The notes under the pieces: model-generated
Told to the model about the DNA's origin: nothing
Database searches by the model: none
What the model saw: the letters and a program-made list of their open reading frames with translations, nothing else
In this document: in pieces, positions 10,469 to 19,595 of the stretch
Numbering within the stretch: the stretch's first letter is position 1
Layout of the letters: each line of letters begins with the position of its first letter
Assembly (NCBI RefSeq): GCF_003952345.1
Contig: NZ_CP034433.1
Span: forward strand, 1,178,001-1,242,000
Origin: Iodobacter ciconiae
Lineage (GTDB): Bacteria > Pseudomonadota > Gammaproteobacteria > Burkholderiales > Chitinibacteraceae
Length of the DNA stretch: 64,000 nucleotides
Direction of reading: 5' to 3'
Program-made: the position numbers and the translations under genes

Positions 10469-10760
10469 AACAAGGGCTTATATTCTTTGTTTTCTCATGA
10501 TTTTTAAATATAAGCCCGAGTTATACACAACGTGCATGATTACTAAGTGCGACTTGTCAAGTATTAAAGATAAATTAATTGTTTGTTGCGTGTTTTTGTA
10601 ACTCATTGATTTTAAAGTAATTAATTTAAAGTTCAAAAAATAGGCAAGCTAAGCATATCCCCGATTTTATTGGGGTTTGTGCACTTATCTTCAGTTAATC
10701 CACAAAGTTATCCACATAATCTGTGGGTAGTCTTGTTTTGCTTATATCTGCAGGGCGTTT
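10469..10760. promoter_or_regulatory. priA upstream region with DnaA-box-like sequences
   Basis: AT-rich 290-bp gap. It contains TTATACACA (10521-10529) and TTATCCACA (10708-10716), both matching the DnaA-box consensus TTWTNCACA. It also has a one-mismatch copy, TAATCCACA (10696-10704), and a weaker reverse-strand copy, TGTGGGTAG (10722-10730). Three of the four lie within 35 bp, some 30-65 bp before the priA start. DnaA control of priA is inferred from this alone. Confidence 0.5.
10474..10517 (+). terminator. Possible hairpin downstream of hemE
   Basis: An 11-bp perfect inverted repeat (GGGCTTATATT and AATATAAGCCC) encloses a 22-nt loop just after the hemE stop. No U-tract follows, so it may stabilise the mRNA end rather than terminate efficiently. 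Confidence 0.45.
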
Positions 10761-12947
10761 ATGACCGGAGTATTAAAAAAATGCTGCTACGTTTCAGTGG
10801 CGCTCGATGTTCCGCTTACACGCCTTTTTGAATACCGCTGCATTGAAGCGTCTTTGCCAAAGATCGGGGCGCGGGTGATTGTGCCCTTCGGCCCGCGCCG
10901 CTTGGCGGGGGTGGTACTGGGGGTGGCGAGTGAAACGCAGTTTGATAGCAGCAAAATACGCCCGGTCGTTGCTTTGCCCAATGATATGCCGCCCTTGCCT
11001 GAGGATGTACTGGCGCTTGGCCGTTTTTGTGCCGAGTATTACGGCCATCCCTTAGGGCAAGTTCTGGCCACTGCGCTGCCGGTTGCGCTGCGCCAGCCTA
11101 AGGTCTTTGTGCCGCCAGAGCCCAGTGGCGTTTATCAAGCCACCGATTTAAATGCCTTATTACAAAGCTTGTCTGCCCGCGCGACGGCCCAAAAACAATT
11201 GGCCCTGATGCTGGCGCAGCCTATGGCACGTGCCGAGTTGGCCGCGGCATCTCCCAGTGCGAGTAAATGGCTGAAGAATTGGATGGAAGCGGGCTGGGTG
11301 GCTTTTACAGAAACGTTGCCTGATGTGATTCCCTTGCCCGCAGGGGCTGCCGAGGCGAATGCCGAGCAGGCCGCAGCCATTGCCGCGATTGATGGCAGCC
11401 ATGCTGCTTTTGCTGCCTTTTTGCTGTTTGGAATTACCGGTAGTGGCAAGACCGAAGTCTATTTGCAAACCATCGCCGCTTGCCTTGCACGAGGACAGCA
11501 AGCTTTGGTGCTGGTGCCGGAGATCAACCTGACGCCTCAATTGGAAGCGCGTTTCAGAGCGCGCTTTCCCACGGCCCGCATTGTGGCCTTGCATAGTGGC
11601 CTCAGTGATAAAGAAAGGGTGCTCAATTGGCTGTCTGCCAGCCGGGGCGAGGCGCATATTGTGCTTGGCACGCGTCTGGCTGTGTTTACACCTATGCCGC
11701 GCTTGGGAATGATCGTGGTGGATGAAGAACACGACGCCTCGTTTAAGCAGCAAGAAGGCCTGCGCTATTCGGCGCGTGATGCCGCTGTGTATCGGGCGCA
11801 TCAGCGGCAAGTGCCGATTGTGCTCGGCTCGGCCACACCGGCACTGGAAACCTGGCACAACGCCCGTTCGGGGCGCTATCGCCTGATTACTTTGCAACAC
11901 CGCGCTGTGGGCGGCGCAATGCCCCCTATAATCGAAATTATTCCCATGCATCGCGCCAAGGTGGTGGAAGGTCTGCATCAGGCTACTTTAAACATCATGC
12001 GTGACCATTTGGCGGCGGGTCAGCAGGTGCTGGTGTTTATTAACCGTCGCGGCTATGCGCCGGTGCTCTCTTGCGGTGAATGCGGCTGGCTGGGTGAATG
12101 TAAGCGCTGTTCGGCCAAGCTGGTGCTGCATTTAAAAGAGCGCCGTTTGCGCTGCCATCACTGCGGTGACGAGCAAATGATTCCGACGGCTTGCCCGGAT
12201 TGCGGTAATCAGGATATACGTCCGCTTGGGCAGGGAACACAGCGGATTGAAGCCGCTTTAGAAACATTGTTCCCTGATGCCAAAATCTTACGTATCGATA
12301 GAGACAATACAAGGCGCAAAGGTAGCCTGCAGGAAATGCTGCGCCAGGTAAGTGCGGGCGAGGCCAATTTGCTGGTGGGCACGCAAATGATGGCCAAGGG
12401 GCATGATTTTCCGGCGCTTAATCTGGTGGTGGTATTAAATGCTGATGCGGGTTTGTTCAGTGTCGATTTTCGCGGAGAAGAGCGTATGTATGCCCAGCTC
12501 TTGCAAGTAGCTGGGCGTGCGGGGCGGGCAGGCACGCAAGGGCGGGTGCTGATTCAGACCGGCTATCATGATCACCCGTTTTATGGTCAGTTGCTGGCGC
12601 AGGATTATGCGGCCTTTGCGGATGCTCAGCTGGATGAGCGTCGTAGCATGCAGCTGCCGCCTTTTGCAGCTTATGCACTATTACGTGCCGAGGCAGAAGA
12701 GGGAGCGCTGGCTAAGGCATTTTTGCAGCAATTGCAAGCTCTGCTTGCTGATGCGGCAGGCGTACAGATGTTTGATCCGATTGCTGCCACCATGCAGCGT
12801 AAGGCAGGGATGGAGCGCTGGCAGCTGCTGGTGATGAGTGACACACGTCATCCCTTGGTGAACGCCTTAAAACGGATTGCGCCCATGCTGGAGGTCCGCA
12901 ATAATAAAGTACGCTGCATTCTGGATGTAGATCCGATTGAGATGTAG
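10761..12947 (+). CDS. priA: Primosomal replication restart helicase PriA
   Basis: 3'-5' DNA helicase that reloads the replisome at stalled or collapsed forks. 728 aa, typical. The N-terminal DNA-binding domain (VALDVPLTRLFEY, residues about 11-105) is followed by a superfamily 2 helicase core with Walker A GITGSGKTEVY (about 224), DEEHD (about 320) and the QVAGRAGRAG motif. The zinc-binding insert carries eight cysteines (CGECGWLGECKRC and CHHCGDE...CPDCG). The ATG at 10761 is preceded by a weak ribosome site. The gene ends before a shared terminator. Confidence 0.97.
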   Translation: MTGVLKKCCYVSVALDVPLTRLFEYRCIEASLPKIGARVIVPFGPRRLAGVVLGVASETQFDSSKIRPVVALPNDMPPLPEDVLALGRFCAEYYGHPLGQVLATALPVALRQPKVFVPPEPSGVYQATDLNALLQSLSARATAQKQLALMLAQPMARAELAAASPSASKWLKNWMEAGWVAFTETLPDVIPLPAGAAEANAEQAAAIAAIDGSHAAFAAFLLFGITGSGKTEVYLQTIAACLARGQQALVLVPEINLTPQLEARFRARFPTARIVALHSGLSDKERVLNWLSASRGEAHIVLGTRLAVFTPMPRLGMIVVDEEHDASFKQQEGLRYSARDAAVYRAHQRQVPIVLGSATPALETWHNARSGRYRLITLQHRAVGGAMPPIIEIIPMHRAKVVEGLHQATLNIMRDHLAAGQQVLVFINRRGYAPVLSCGECGWLGECKRCSAKLVLHLKERRLRCHHCGDEQMIPTACPDCGNQDIRPLGQGTQRIEAALETLFPDAKILRIDRDNTRRKGSLQEMLRQVSAGEANLLVGTQMMAKGHDFPALNLVVVLNADAGLFSVDFRGEERMYAQLLQVAGRAGRAGTQGRVLIQTGYHDHPFYGQLLAQDYAAFADAQLDERRSMQLPPFAAYALLRAEAEEGALAKAFLQQLQALLADAAGVQMFDPIAATMQRKAGMERWQLLVMSDTRHPLVNALKRIAPMLEVRNNKVRCILDVDPIEM

Positions 12948-13000
12948 TCGTGAAACTAAAACACAGAAAGCCATGTATTTATGTCGGTTTTTTTAAGGCA

Positions 13001-13031
13001 AAAAAAAGCCTTCCATCGCTGGAAGGCTTTT
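13001..13031. terminator. Bidirectional terminator between priA and the amino-acid permease
   Basis: Stem AAGCCTTCC/GGAAGGCTT with loop atcgct, flanked by an A-run on the left and Ts on the right, so it can serve both convergent genes. Confidence 0.85.
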
Positions 13032-13046
13032 GCATTGGCCAGGGCA

Positions 13047-13853
13047 CTAGTGAATGCCGCCGCTGGCCTGAAAGTGTTTCTCCAGTTTGTTTACACCTGC
13101 AGCCATCAGCAGGGTAAGAATCAGGTAGAGGAACGAGATGGTGAGGTAAGGCTCCCAGTAGCGAGAATACGCACCAGCGACTGTTCTGGCGGCGTAAGCC
13201 AGCTCGGCTAAACCAATGGCAGATACCAGCGAGCTGTCTTTGAGCAGCATAATGGCTTCATTGCCTAGTGGTGGCAGCATGCGTCGGAAGGCTTGCGGGA
13301 TAATCACAAAACGCATGGTTTGCCAGTAATTCATACCCAGGGAGCGGGATGCTTCAAATTGGCCTTTGGCTATCGACTGAATCCCTGCACGGAAGATCTC
13401 GGTGATATAAGCGCCGGCATTCAGGGTGAGCGCCACAAGGCCAGACATAAATGCGCCGTAGTCCTGGCGAAGTGTGGAGGCCAGATCCCCACTGATAAGC
13501 AGGCCATCAGAGGGATGCACTAGCATTGGCATGACGGCAAAGTGGGTGAGTAGAATTTGCACAAATAAAGGCGTGCCGCGGAAAAATGTGACATAGGCAG
13601 AAGAGGGCCAGCGGACTAAAAAGCGGACCGGGTATTTCCATAGGCCGTGTTTGACGTCGGCAAGGCGGGCCATTCCCGCAAATAAGCCAATTAATGTACC
13701 AAAGACAACCGCAATCAGGGTAATGCCGATGGTCATCTTCATGCCATCAATAAAGAGTGAGCGATATTCCCAGACAACTTGTAATTGAAAATTAGAAAGA
13801 ATGGGAACGGCTGTTTGTATTTGTTGCCAAAATGTAATGAAATCCATTGTCAT
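13047..13853 (-). CDS. Polar amino-acid ABC transporter permease
   Basis: Inner-membrane permease of the His/Glu/Gln/Arg transporter family, 268 aa. It has several hydrophobic segments and the family motifs FFRGTPLFVQILL and, in the EAA loop, EASRSLGMNYWQTMRFVIIPQAFRRMLPPLGNE. It lies downstream of the periplasmic binding-protein gene on the same strand, with a terminator-like hairpin between them. The ATPase subunit is not encoded nearby. The likely substrate is a polar amino acid; which one is not shown. Confidence 0.92.
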   Translation of the reverse strand: MTMDFITFWQQIQTAVPILSNFQLQVVWEYRSLFIDGMKMTIGITLIAVVFGTLIGLFAGMARLADVKHGLWKYPVRFLVRWPSSAYVTFFRGTPLFVQILLTHFAVMPMLVHPSDGLLISGDLASTLRQDYGAFMSGLVALTLNAGAYITEIFRAGIQSIAKGQFEASRSLGMNYWQTMRFVIIPQAFRRMLPPLGNEAIMLLKDSSLVSAIGLAELAYAARTVAGAYSRYWEPYLTISFLYLILTLLMAAGVNKLEKHFQASGGIH

Positions 13854-13875
13854 GCCATATTCATGGTTACGGAAT

Positions 13876-13903
13876 AAAAAAACGCAAGCCCAGCAGGCTT
13901 GCG
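13876..13903 (-). terminator. Attenuating terminator between binding-protein and permease genes
   Basis: On the minus strand, CGCAAGCC and GGCTTGCG form an 8-bp stem followed by seven Ts. It sits inside the two-gene unit, so it should lower permease expression relative to the binding protein. Confidence 0.75.
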
Positions 13904-13941
13904 CATCTGAAAGAGATTAATGCGATTTTAAAGGATTAAGC

Positions 13942-14688
13942 TTAACTACCGAAGTATTTCTTATGGATTTTGTCGTAAGTACCATCAGCTTTAATTGCAG
14001 CGATACCTTTGTTTAGTTTTTCTAATAGTTCTTTATTACCTTTCTTTACAGCGAATCCATAGTATTCTTTTGCGAAAGTTACATCGTCAATGGTTTTGAG
14101 ACTTGATGATTTATTATTAGTCATGAAATTAATAACGACGCCATTGTCGGCAACGACAGCATCTACACCGCCATTTAGTAATTCTTTAAGGGCTAGTGGC
14201 GTAGATTCAAAGCGTTTGATATTCGAGCTGGTTTTGCCGAGTAGCTTTTGAACGACTTCATCACCGGTTGTACCCGTTTGAACGCCTACTTTTTTTTCTT
14301 TCAATGCCGTAAAGTTGCTTATGGTGCTTTTTTTGCCAATTGCAATTAGTTGCTTGGCTTCAAAATATGGATCAGAAAAATCCATGCTTTGTTTGCGTTC
14401 CGGTGTAATGGTGACGGCAGAGACGACTAAATCACGATCACCAGAGCTAAGCGTCGCAAAAATACCTTCCCAGGGGGTATTGTGTAGCTGAATGTCTATA
14501 CCTGCTTTGAGTGCAACTGCTTTAATGATGTCTATGTCAAAACCGACAATTTCTTTTTTCTCATTTACAGATTCAAACGGTGCATAAGCGGCATCGGTGG
14601 CAACCTGGTAAGCTTTTGCAGCATATGCAGGAGTAACGAGCAGCGTGGTACTGGCGAGCAATAGAATTATATTTTTTTTGCTGAACAT
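13942..14688 (-). CDS. Periplasmic polar amino-acid ABC binding protein
   Basis: 248 aa type 2 periplasmic binding protein (bacterial extracellular solute-binding family 3). Signal peptide IILLLASTTLLVTPAYA; the mature domain has YAPFESVNEKKEIVGFDIDI, DLVVSAVTITPERKQSMDFSDPY and VGVQTGTTGDEVVQ, all classic. The ATG of MFSKKN is chosen because GGAG lies 7 nt before it; an open frame extends 20 codons further upstream through a run of nine Cs and is unlikely to be translated. It pairs with the permease downstream. Confidence 0.92.
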   Translation of the reverse strand: MFSKKNIILLLASTTLLVTPAYAAKAYQVATDAAYAPFESVNEKKEIVGFDIDIIKAVALKAGIDIQLHNTPWEGIFATLSSGDRDLVVSAVTITPERKQSMDFSDPYFEAKQLIAIGKKSTISNFTALKEKKVGVQTGTTGDEVVQKLLGKTSSNIKRFESTPLALKELLNGGVDAVVADNGVVINFMTNNKSSSLKTIDDVTFAKEYYGFAVKKGNKELLEKLNKGIAAIKADGTYDKIHKKYFGS

Positions 14689-14704
14689 GTTGTATCTCCG
14701 CTTT

Positions 14705-14713
14705 GGGGGGGGG
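14705..14713. repeat. G9 (C9 on the coding strand) homopolymer in the 5' leader
   Basis: Nine consecutive Gs lie 17-25 bp upstream of the binding-protein start codon, between any promoter and its ribosome-binding site. Such tracts can change length by slippage. Confidence 0.6.
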
Positions 14714-14882
14714 ACCGATTCTCTGGCTTTAAGCATTCGGTAAAGCAAGACTAAGTGCTGCCCTATGATTTGAATATCAGGCTAATCCCGCATTTTAAAC
14801 ACAAAGTTTTTTTTGATTAAATAGAAATACTTGTTGGGTGCCAGGTTATTGAATTAACAGGCTTAATGCGAGATGTTGCATT

Positions 14883-14912
14883 AAAAAAACCGGCAAATAT
14901 ACCGGTTTTTTT
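14883..14912. terminator. Terminator downstream of the HDOD gene
   Basis: AAACCGG and CCGGTTT flank a short caaatata loop with A- and T-runs on either side. Confidence 0.8.
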
Positions 14913-14941
14913 AATGTCATAATCATTTTACTGAGCAGGTT

Positions 14942-15769
14942 TTAGCCCATCATTTCTTCCATGCCACAGGTGAGGTCTTTAATTTCAATAAGCTGAGCAT
15001 TCAAGGTCTCAATATCAAGGGCCAGAGCGTCGAGTGATAATGCGGGCAGGCTGGCGGCCAGTTTCTGTACGTCTGCGCTGTTTTTTTCATTTTGGGTCAG
15101 TAGCAAGGCAAGGTGCAACAGATGGCTTAATTTGGAGCTGGGCTGTTGATCATTTGGTATATTTTGGTATTTAACAGCCATTTGAATTTCAATCGGGAAA
15201 TTCCAGCGGCGGGCAAGCTCTTCCCCCACCATAACATAATCAAAGCCAATATTATTAGTTTCCAGCGCTACACGATCTGCAGCGCCATTTTCTACATATT
15301 GATCAATTTTTGCTGCTAATTCGGGTGCCACGATATGAATAAGCATTTCGCCAATACTGTGAATCATGCCAGTGGTAAAGGCGATTTCACCATTATATTT
15401 GGCATGCTTGGAAAGCCATTTAGCCAGCGTGGCCACGCGCAGACTATGTTTCCAAAAACGCTTACGATCAAAGCCAGGGGTTGTAATAAATGCGCCTGTA
15501 ACACCGGAGGCAACTACTAAGGTTCGGACAGTGTTAAACCCAAGGACAACTACTGCTTCGTTTACAGATGCAATTTGTCTGGATGCGCCAAAGTGGGCGG
15601 AGTTAGCCAGGCGAAGTACTTTTGCGGTAATAACCTGGTCGAGCGAAATTTTTTTTGCAATGGTCTCGATATCAATATCATCTTTGCTAAAGCTATCAAT
15701 GAGTTCTTGAACAACCTTGGGTATAGTCGGCAGCTTGTGCGTTTGTTCGAAAACTTCTTCAAGTTTCAT
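14942..15769 (-). CDS. HDOD domain signalling protein
   Basis: 275 aa from the ATG of MKLEEVFEQ, which follows a GGAGAG site. The HDOD domain occupies most of the protein: LPTIPKVVQELI at the start, VITAKVLRLANSAHFGASRQI, EAVVVLGFNTVRTLV, and FWKHSLRVATLAKWLS in place of the usual HD residues. HDOD proteins act in stress and c-di-GMP-related signalling without phosphodiesterase activity. It stands alone between terminators. The exact role is unknown. Confidence 0.85.
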   Translation of the reverse strand: MKLEEVFEQTHKLPTIPKVVQELIDSFSKDDIDIETIAKKISLDQVITAKVLRLANSAHFGASRQIASVNEAVVVLGFNTVRTLVVASGVTGAFITTPGFDRKRFWKHSLRVATLAKWLSKHAKYNGEIAFTTGMIHSIGEMLIHIVAPELAAKIDQYVENGAADRVALETNNIGFDYVMVGEELARRWNFPIEIQMAVKYQNIPNDQQPSSKLSHLLHLALLLTQNEKNSADVQKLAASLPALSLDALALDIETLNAQLIEIKDLTCGMEEMMG

Positions 15770-15869
15770 GGTGTTACTCTCCCGTATTGCGTGCATTTCT
15801 ATGCGAATGCCGTTTTTATCCTAGTTCAAGGCAGGGCTATCCGCTAGCGAATCCAAGACTGTCGTTTAA

Positions 15870-15899
15870 TAAAAAGGCGACGCTAGGGTCGCCTTTTTA
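15870..15899. terminator. Terminator downstream of the LivJ/K-type gene
   Basis: Stem AAAAAGGCGAC/GTCGCCTTTTT with a short gctag loop; symmetrical A and T runs allow function on either strand. Confidence 0.85.
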
Positions 15900-15918
15900 G
15901 ATTACGTCATTATGACGC

Positions 15919-17121
15919 TTACTTAGCTTCACCTGCAACGACTTCGATGACTTCCCACTTGCCACCTTTCACTTGATAGACCGTGATCGGGCCGTTTTTA
16001 ATATCACCCTTTTCATCAAAGCTAATGGTGCCTGTTACACCTTTGTATTCGATCTTTTGCAATTCAGGCAGGTATTTTGCAGGATCAACGGAACCTGCTT
16101 TTTTCATGGCTTCAATCATGACTTTAGTTGCATCGTAATTGTAAGGAGCATAGAGGTTAACGTCTACACCAAACTTTGCTTTGAATTTTGTTAAAAATTC
16201 GGTGCCGCCCGGCATGCTTTCTTTAGATTGACCGGGGCTCGAAGATACCATGCCTTCAGAATCTGCACCTGCTAGTTTAATAAACTCAGGAGTTTGTGTG
16301 CCATCTCCCCCCATTATTTTTGCGGCAATACCTAGTTTTTTAGCTTGCTTTTTAAGGGGGGCAGCTTGTGCATCCATGCCGCCATAAAAGACGAGATCGG
16401 GTTTTGCACCCTTAATGCTGGTCAGAATCGCATTAAAGTCTGTTTCTTGATTGGTGGTAAATTCTCGTTTAACGACTTCGGCCCCAGCTGCTTTGGCGGC
16501 TTTTTCAAACTCATCTGCCAAACCTTGGCCATAAGCCGTGCGGTCATCAATAATGGCTATTTTTTTAGCGGCTAGTTTTTTAACGGCAAAGTCACCAAGT
16601 ACTTTTCCCTGCTGAGCATCATTACTCATCACGCGAAAAGCTGATTTAAAGCCTTGTGCTGTGTAAGCAACGGCGGTGGCTGACGGGGAAATTTGCGGAA
16701 TTCCTGCATCCGCATAAATCTTGGATGCGGGAATGGTCGTGCCAGAGTTCATATGGCCAATAATGCCGACAACTTTCATGTCGACAAAGCGCTGGGCTAC
16801 GGTTGTGGCCGTTTTAGGATCGGCCTGATCGTCTTCGGAAACCAGTTCAAATTTAACTTTTTTCCCCGCAATATCAGCACCGCCTTCGGCATTGATTTCA
16901 TCAATAGCCATGCGTGTGCCATTTTCGTTGTCTTTGCCAAAGTGTGCATTATTGCCGGTAAGCGGGGCTGAGTGAGCAATTTTTACTGTATCGCTGCCAG
17001 CTACGGGAGGGGCTGTTACTGTAGCGGCCTGGCTGGCCATTTCTTTGGGGGGTTCCTGTTTACCACAAGCGCCAAGAGCCAGAATGGCAGCCGCGATAAG
17101 GCTGTAACGTGCAATAGTCAT
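15919..17121 (-). CDS. Branched-chain amino-acid type ABC binding lipoprotein (LivJ/LivK family)
   Basis: 400 aa type 1 periplasmic binding protein. The N-terminal signal ends in a lipobox (AILALGAC, Cys about residue 20), so it is probably a lipoprotein. Family motifs include VKIAHSAPLTGNNAHFGKD, GVIGHMNSGTTIPASKIYADAGIP, ISPSATA and IIDDRTAYGQGLADEFEK. No liv permease or ATPase gene adjoins it, so it is an orphan binding protein here. The substrate may be leucine, isoleucine or valine or another small molecule. Confidence 0.9.
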   Translation of the reverse strand: MTIARYSLIAAAILALGACGKQEPPKEMASQAATVTAPPVAGSDTVKIAHSAPLTGNNAHFGKDNENGTRMAIDEINAEGGADIAGKKVKFELVSEDDQADPKTATTVAQRFVDMKVVGIIGHMNSGTTIPASKIYADAGIPQISPSATAVAYTAQGFKSAFRVMSNDAQQGKVLGDFAVKKLAAKKIAIIDDRTAYGQGLADEFEKAAKAAGAEVVKREFTTNQETDFNAILTSIKGAKPDLVFYGGMDAQAAPLKKQAKKLGIAAKIMGGDGTQTPEFIKLAGADSEGMVSSSPGQSKESMPGGTEFLTKFKAKFGVDVNLYAPYNYDATKVMIEAMKKAGSVDPAKYLPELQKIEYKGVTGTISFDEKGDIKNGPITVYQVKGGKWEVIEVVAGEAK

Positions 17122-17479
17122 GTCTTTATTCCTTGGTGTGAATTATGGTTTCAGCAGGCTGATGCCTGCCTTATTAGAGGCTATTCGGTATTGACATCGC
17201 AATTGAATTTCTGCAAACAGAGAGGAGCTGTATCTAAGGCGCAACAGCTCCGCTTACCTCCGTCAGATTAAGATTTTGTGAAGATTAAATGGCTTGACCG
17301 GTGTGTCAGAGATCGTTAATGCTGTCTTCTTTTACGCATTTTTGAAGACTGGATTACTTCATTGAGCATCGCTTTAGATGAAAAATGAGCCCGATTTTTG
17401 GGGCTGCGAGAGGGGGAAATCTTTGTTGCCGGAGCGGGATGTTCTGCGTTAAAACGCAGCAACTTCATGTATGGTCTGT
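17122..17479. other. Intergenic region between the LivJ/K-type gene and radC
   Basis: About 358 bp. It must carry the promoter of the binding-protein gene (minus strand). No gene, RNA or strong repeat was recognised. Confidence 0.4.
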
Positions 17480-18154
17480 TCATAGGAGCCCCAGTTCTGC
17501 CATTGAGATTACCTGGTGCGCGGCAATAATGCAGTGATCAAGCAGGGTTACGTCGATCGTTTCCAAAGTATTGCGCAACTGCTGGGTAATGTGAATATCT
17601 GCATCTGATGCTTGCGGGCTGCCGGATGGATGATTGTGCGCGACGATCACGGCTGCAGCATTTAAGGTTAAAGCTCGCCTTGCTACTTCACGCGGGTAAA
17701 TCCGAGTCTCGGATAATGATCCTTTAAATAATGTTTCAGCACTAATTAACTGATGGGCTGTGTTTAAAAATAGCGCATGAAATTCTTCGTGATCCAGGCT
17801 GCGAAGGCGTAGTTTCAAAAAAGCTTTCACAGCTGCTGGCGAGGTAAATGCATCTGTCTGGCGAAGCTCTTCTTGCAGGGCTCGCTTGGACATTTCTAAA
17901 ACAGCCTGTAGCTGGCAGTATTTGGCGGAGCCCATGCCGTGAACCTGACAAAGTGCATTGTGCGGTGCATGAAATAGTGCTTGTAAAGAGCCAAAATGCA
18001 GCAGCAAATCCCGGGACAGATCCACTGCGCTTTTGCCTTTTACCCCAACGCGCAAAAAAAGCGCCAGCAGTTCGGCATCACTCAGATTTTCTGCTCCATG
18101 GGCAAGTAGTTTTTCTCTGGGGCGCTCGTCTTCGGGCCAGTCGGTGATTGCCAT
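17480..18154 (-). CDS. radC: RadC family JAB1/MPN protein
   Basis: 224 aa. N-terminal helix-hairpin-helix region (RPREKLLAHGAENLSDAELLALFLRVG) and a C-terminal metalloprotease-like MPN fold with the JAMM signature AHNHPSGSPQASDAD. RadC was once linked to DNA repair, but its biochemical role is not settled. The ATG start is followed by ITDWPEDERPREKLL, typical for the family. It is divergent from coaBC, with 255 bp between them. Confidence 0.93.
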   Translation of the reverse strand: MAITDWPEDERPREKLLAHGAENLSDAELLALFLRVGVKGKSAVDLSRDLLLHFGSLQALFHAPHNALCQVHGMGSAKYCQLQAVLEMSKRALQEELRQTDAFTSPAAVKAFLKLRLRSLDHEEFHALFLNTAHQLISAETLFKGSLSETRIYPREVARRALTLNAAAVIVAHNHPSGSPQASDADIHITQQLRNTLETIDVTLLDHCIIAAHQVISMAELGLL

Positions 18155-18409
18155 GCTTTAGCTGCTTATAGATTGTTGTCTGTAGTTTAGGTGGCAGGCG
18201 TCAGCATGGCGGGGGGTCTGTTGTTTGGCGGTACAGATGGTATAAAGCCCAGCCTAGGGGGGGCTGAGTCTGTATGTTCAGGTGTCAGAATGCATCAAAT
18301 ATTGATTTGCAATACTTTGCATCGGCTTACTCATTAATTCAACAGTACTTACCATGGTCTATCCTCAGTTAAACTATTGTTTGTGTCCTATTGAAGAGAG
18401 CGCTTAGCA

Positions 18410-19591
18410 ATGAGCCAAAAACGCATCGTACTTGGAGTAACCGGTGGCGTTGCCGCGTATAAATCAGTTGAGCTGGTACGCTTATTAACAAAAGCGTCTT
18501 ATGAAGTTCAGGTGGTCATGACCGAAGCTGCAACAAAGTTTGTTGGGCCCGTGACATTTCAGGCCGTATCGGGGCGCCCGGTTTTTGTTGATTTATGGGA
18601 TGGGCGAGCGCCAAATAATATGGCGCACATTGATTTAACCCGCGGTGCTCATGCCATTGTGGTGGCCCCGGCTACTGCTGATTTTATGGCGAAAGTTGCT
18701 AATGGTTTTGCCGATGATTTGTTGTCAACCCTGGTGGCAGCCAGAGACTGTCCGCTTTTATTAGCGCCTGCCATGAATCGGCAAATGTGGGAAAACCCGC
18801 CGAATCAGCGCAATGTGGCGCAGCTGATTTCTGATGGTGTACATATTCTGGGGCCTGGCGAGGGGGAGCAGGCCTGTGGTGAAATAGGTCTTGGCCGGAT
18901 GCTGGAGCCAGAAGTGCTGCTGCAGCATATCGATGCTTTTTTTCAGTTGAAATTGCTGGCTGGTAAACGGGTCTTGATCACTGCTGGGCCCACTTTCGAG
19001 CGGATCGACGCCGTACGCGGCATTACTAACAGCAGCTCAGGTAAAATGGGCTATGCCATTGCCCGTGCAGCTTGGGAGTCTGGCGCAGATGTAGTTCTGG
19101 TGTCAGGTGAAACCGCTTTGCCAGAGCCGCTGGGCTGCCGCCGTATTGATGTGGTGAGTGCAGAGGAAATGTTGCAGGCCGTGAATGCCGAAGTAGAAGA
19201 CACTGACATCTTTATTAGTGTGGCTGCTGTTTCTGATTACTATGTGCTTAACCCCTCCGAGCAAAAAATTAAGAAAGATGCGCACATCCTGACTCTGGAA
19301 CTTGGCCCCAACCCGGATATTCTGGCCAATATTACCGCACGGGATCATCCTCCATTTTGTGTAGGTTTTGCTGCGGAATCCGAAAATCTGCTGGAATATG
19401 CAGAAGCGAAGCGCAAGCGCAAAAAGCTGCCTCTGCTGGCGGCTAATTTAGTGCAAAATGCAATGGGTTCTGATGAAAATGAAATTATTTTGCTTGATGA
19501 TGATGGTGAAACGCGATTAACACGTGCCCCCAAGCTTGATGTTGCGCGCCGTTTGATTGCCCATATCGCACGGCTTTATCAAAAAAGGTAA
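18410..19591 (+). CDS. coaBC: Bifunctional phosphopantothenoylcysteine synthetase/decarboxylase
   Basis: Two steps of coenzyme A synthesis: ligation of cysteine to 4'-phosphopantothenate (CoaB) and its decarboxylation (CoaC). 393 aa. The N-terminal flavoprotein domain has [18 protein letters not shown], the PAMNRQMW substrate motif and the [12 protein letters not shown] loop with the active-site Cys. The C-terminal synthetase has [18 protein letters not shown] and the KKDAH segment. It ends just before dut, a common coaBC-dut arrangement. Confidence 0.97.
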   Translation: MSQKRIVLGVTGGVAAYKSVELVRLLTKASYEVQVVMTEAATKFVGPVTFQAVSGRPVFVDLWDGRAPNNMAHIDLTRGAHAIVVAPATADFMAKVANGFADDLLSTLVAARDCPLLLAPAMNRQMWENPPNQRNVAQLISDGVHILGPGEGEQACGEIGLGRMLEPEVLLQHIDAFFQLKLLAGKRVLITAGPTFERIDAVRGITNSSSGKMGYAIARAAWESGADVVLVSGETALPEPLGCRRIDVVSAEEMLQAVNAEVEDTDIFISVAAVSDYYVLNPSEQKIKKDAHILTLELGPNPDILANITARDHPPFCVGFAAESENLLEYAEAKRKRKKLPLLAANLVQNAMGSDENEIILLDDDGETRLTRAPKLDVARRLIAHIARLYQKR

Positions 19592-19595
19592 GAAA

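Noticed and set aside
10469..10760. Chromosomal replication origin
   Set aside because: DnaA-like boxes are present, but there is no dnaA, dnaN or gidA neighbourhood and no AT-rich repeat series; control of priA is the simpler reading.
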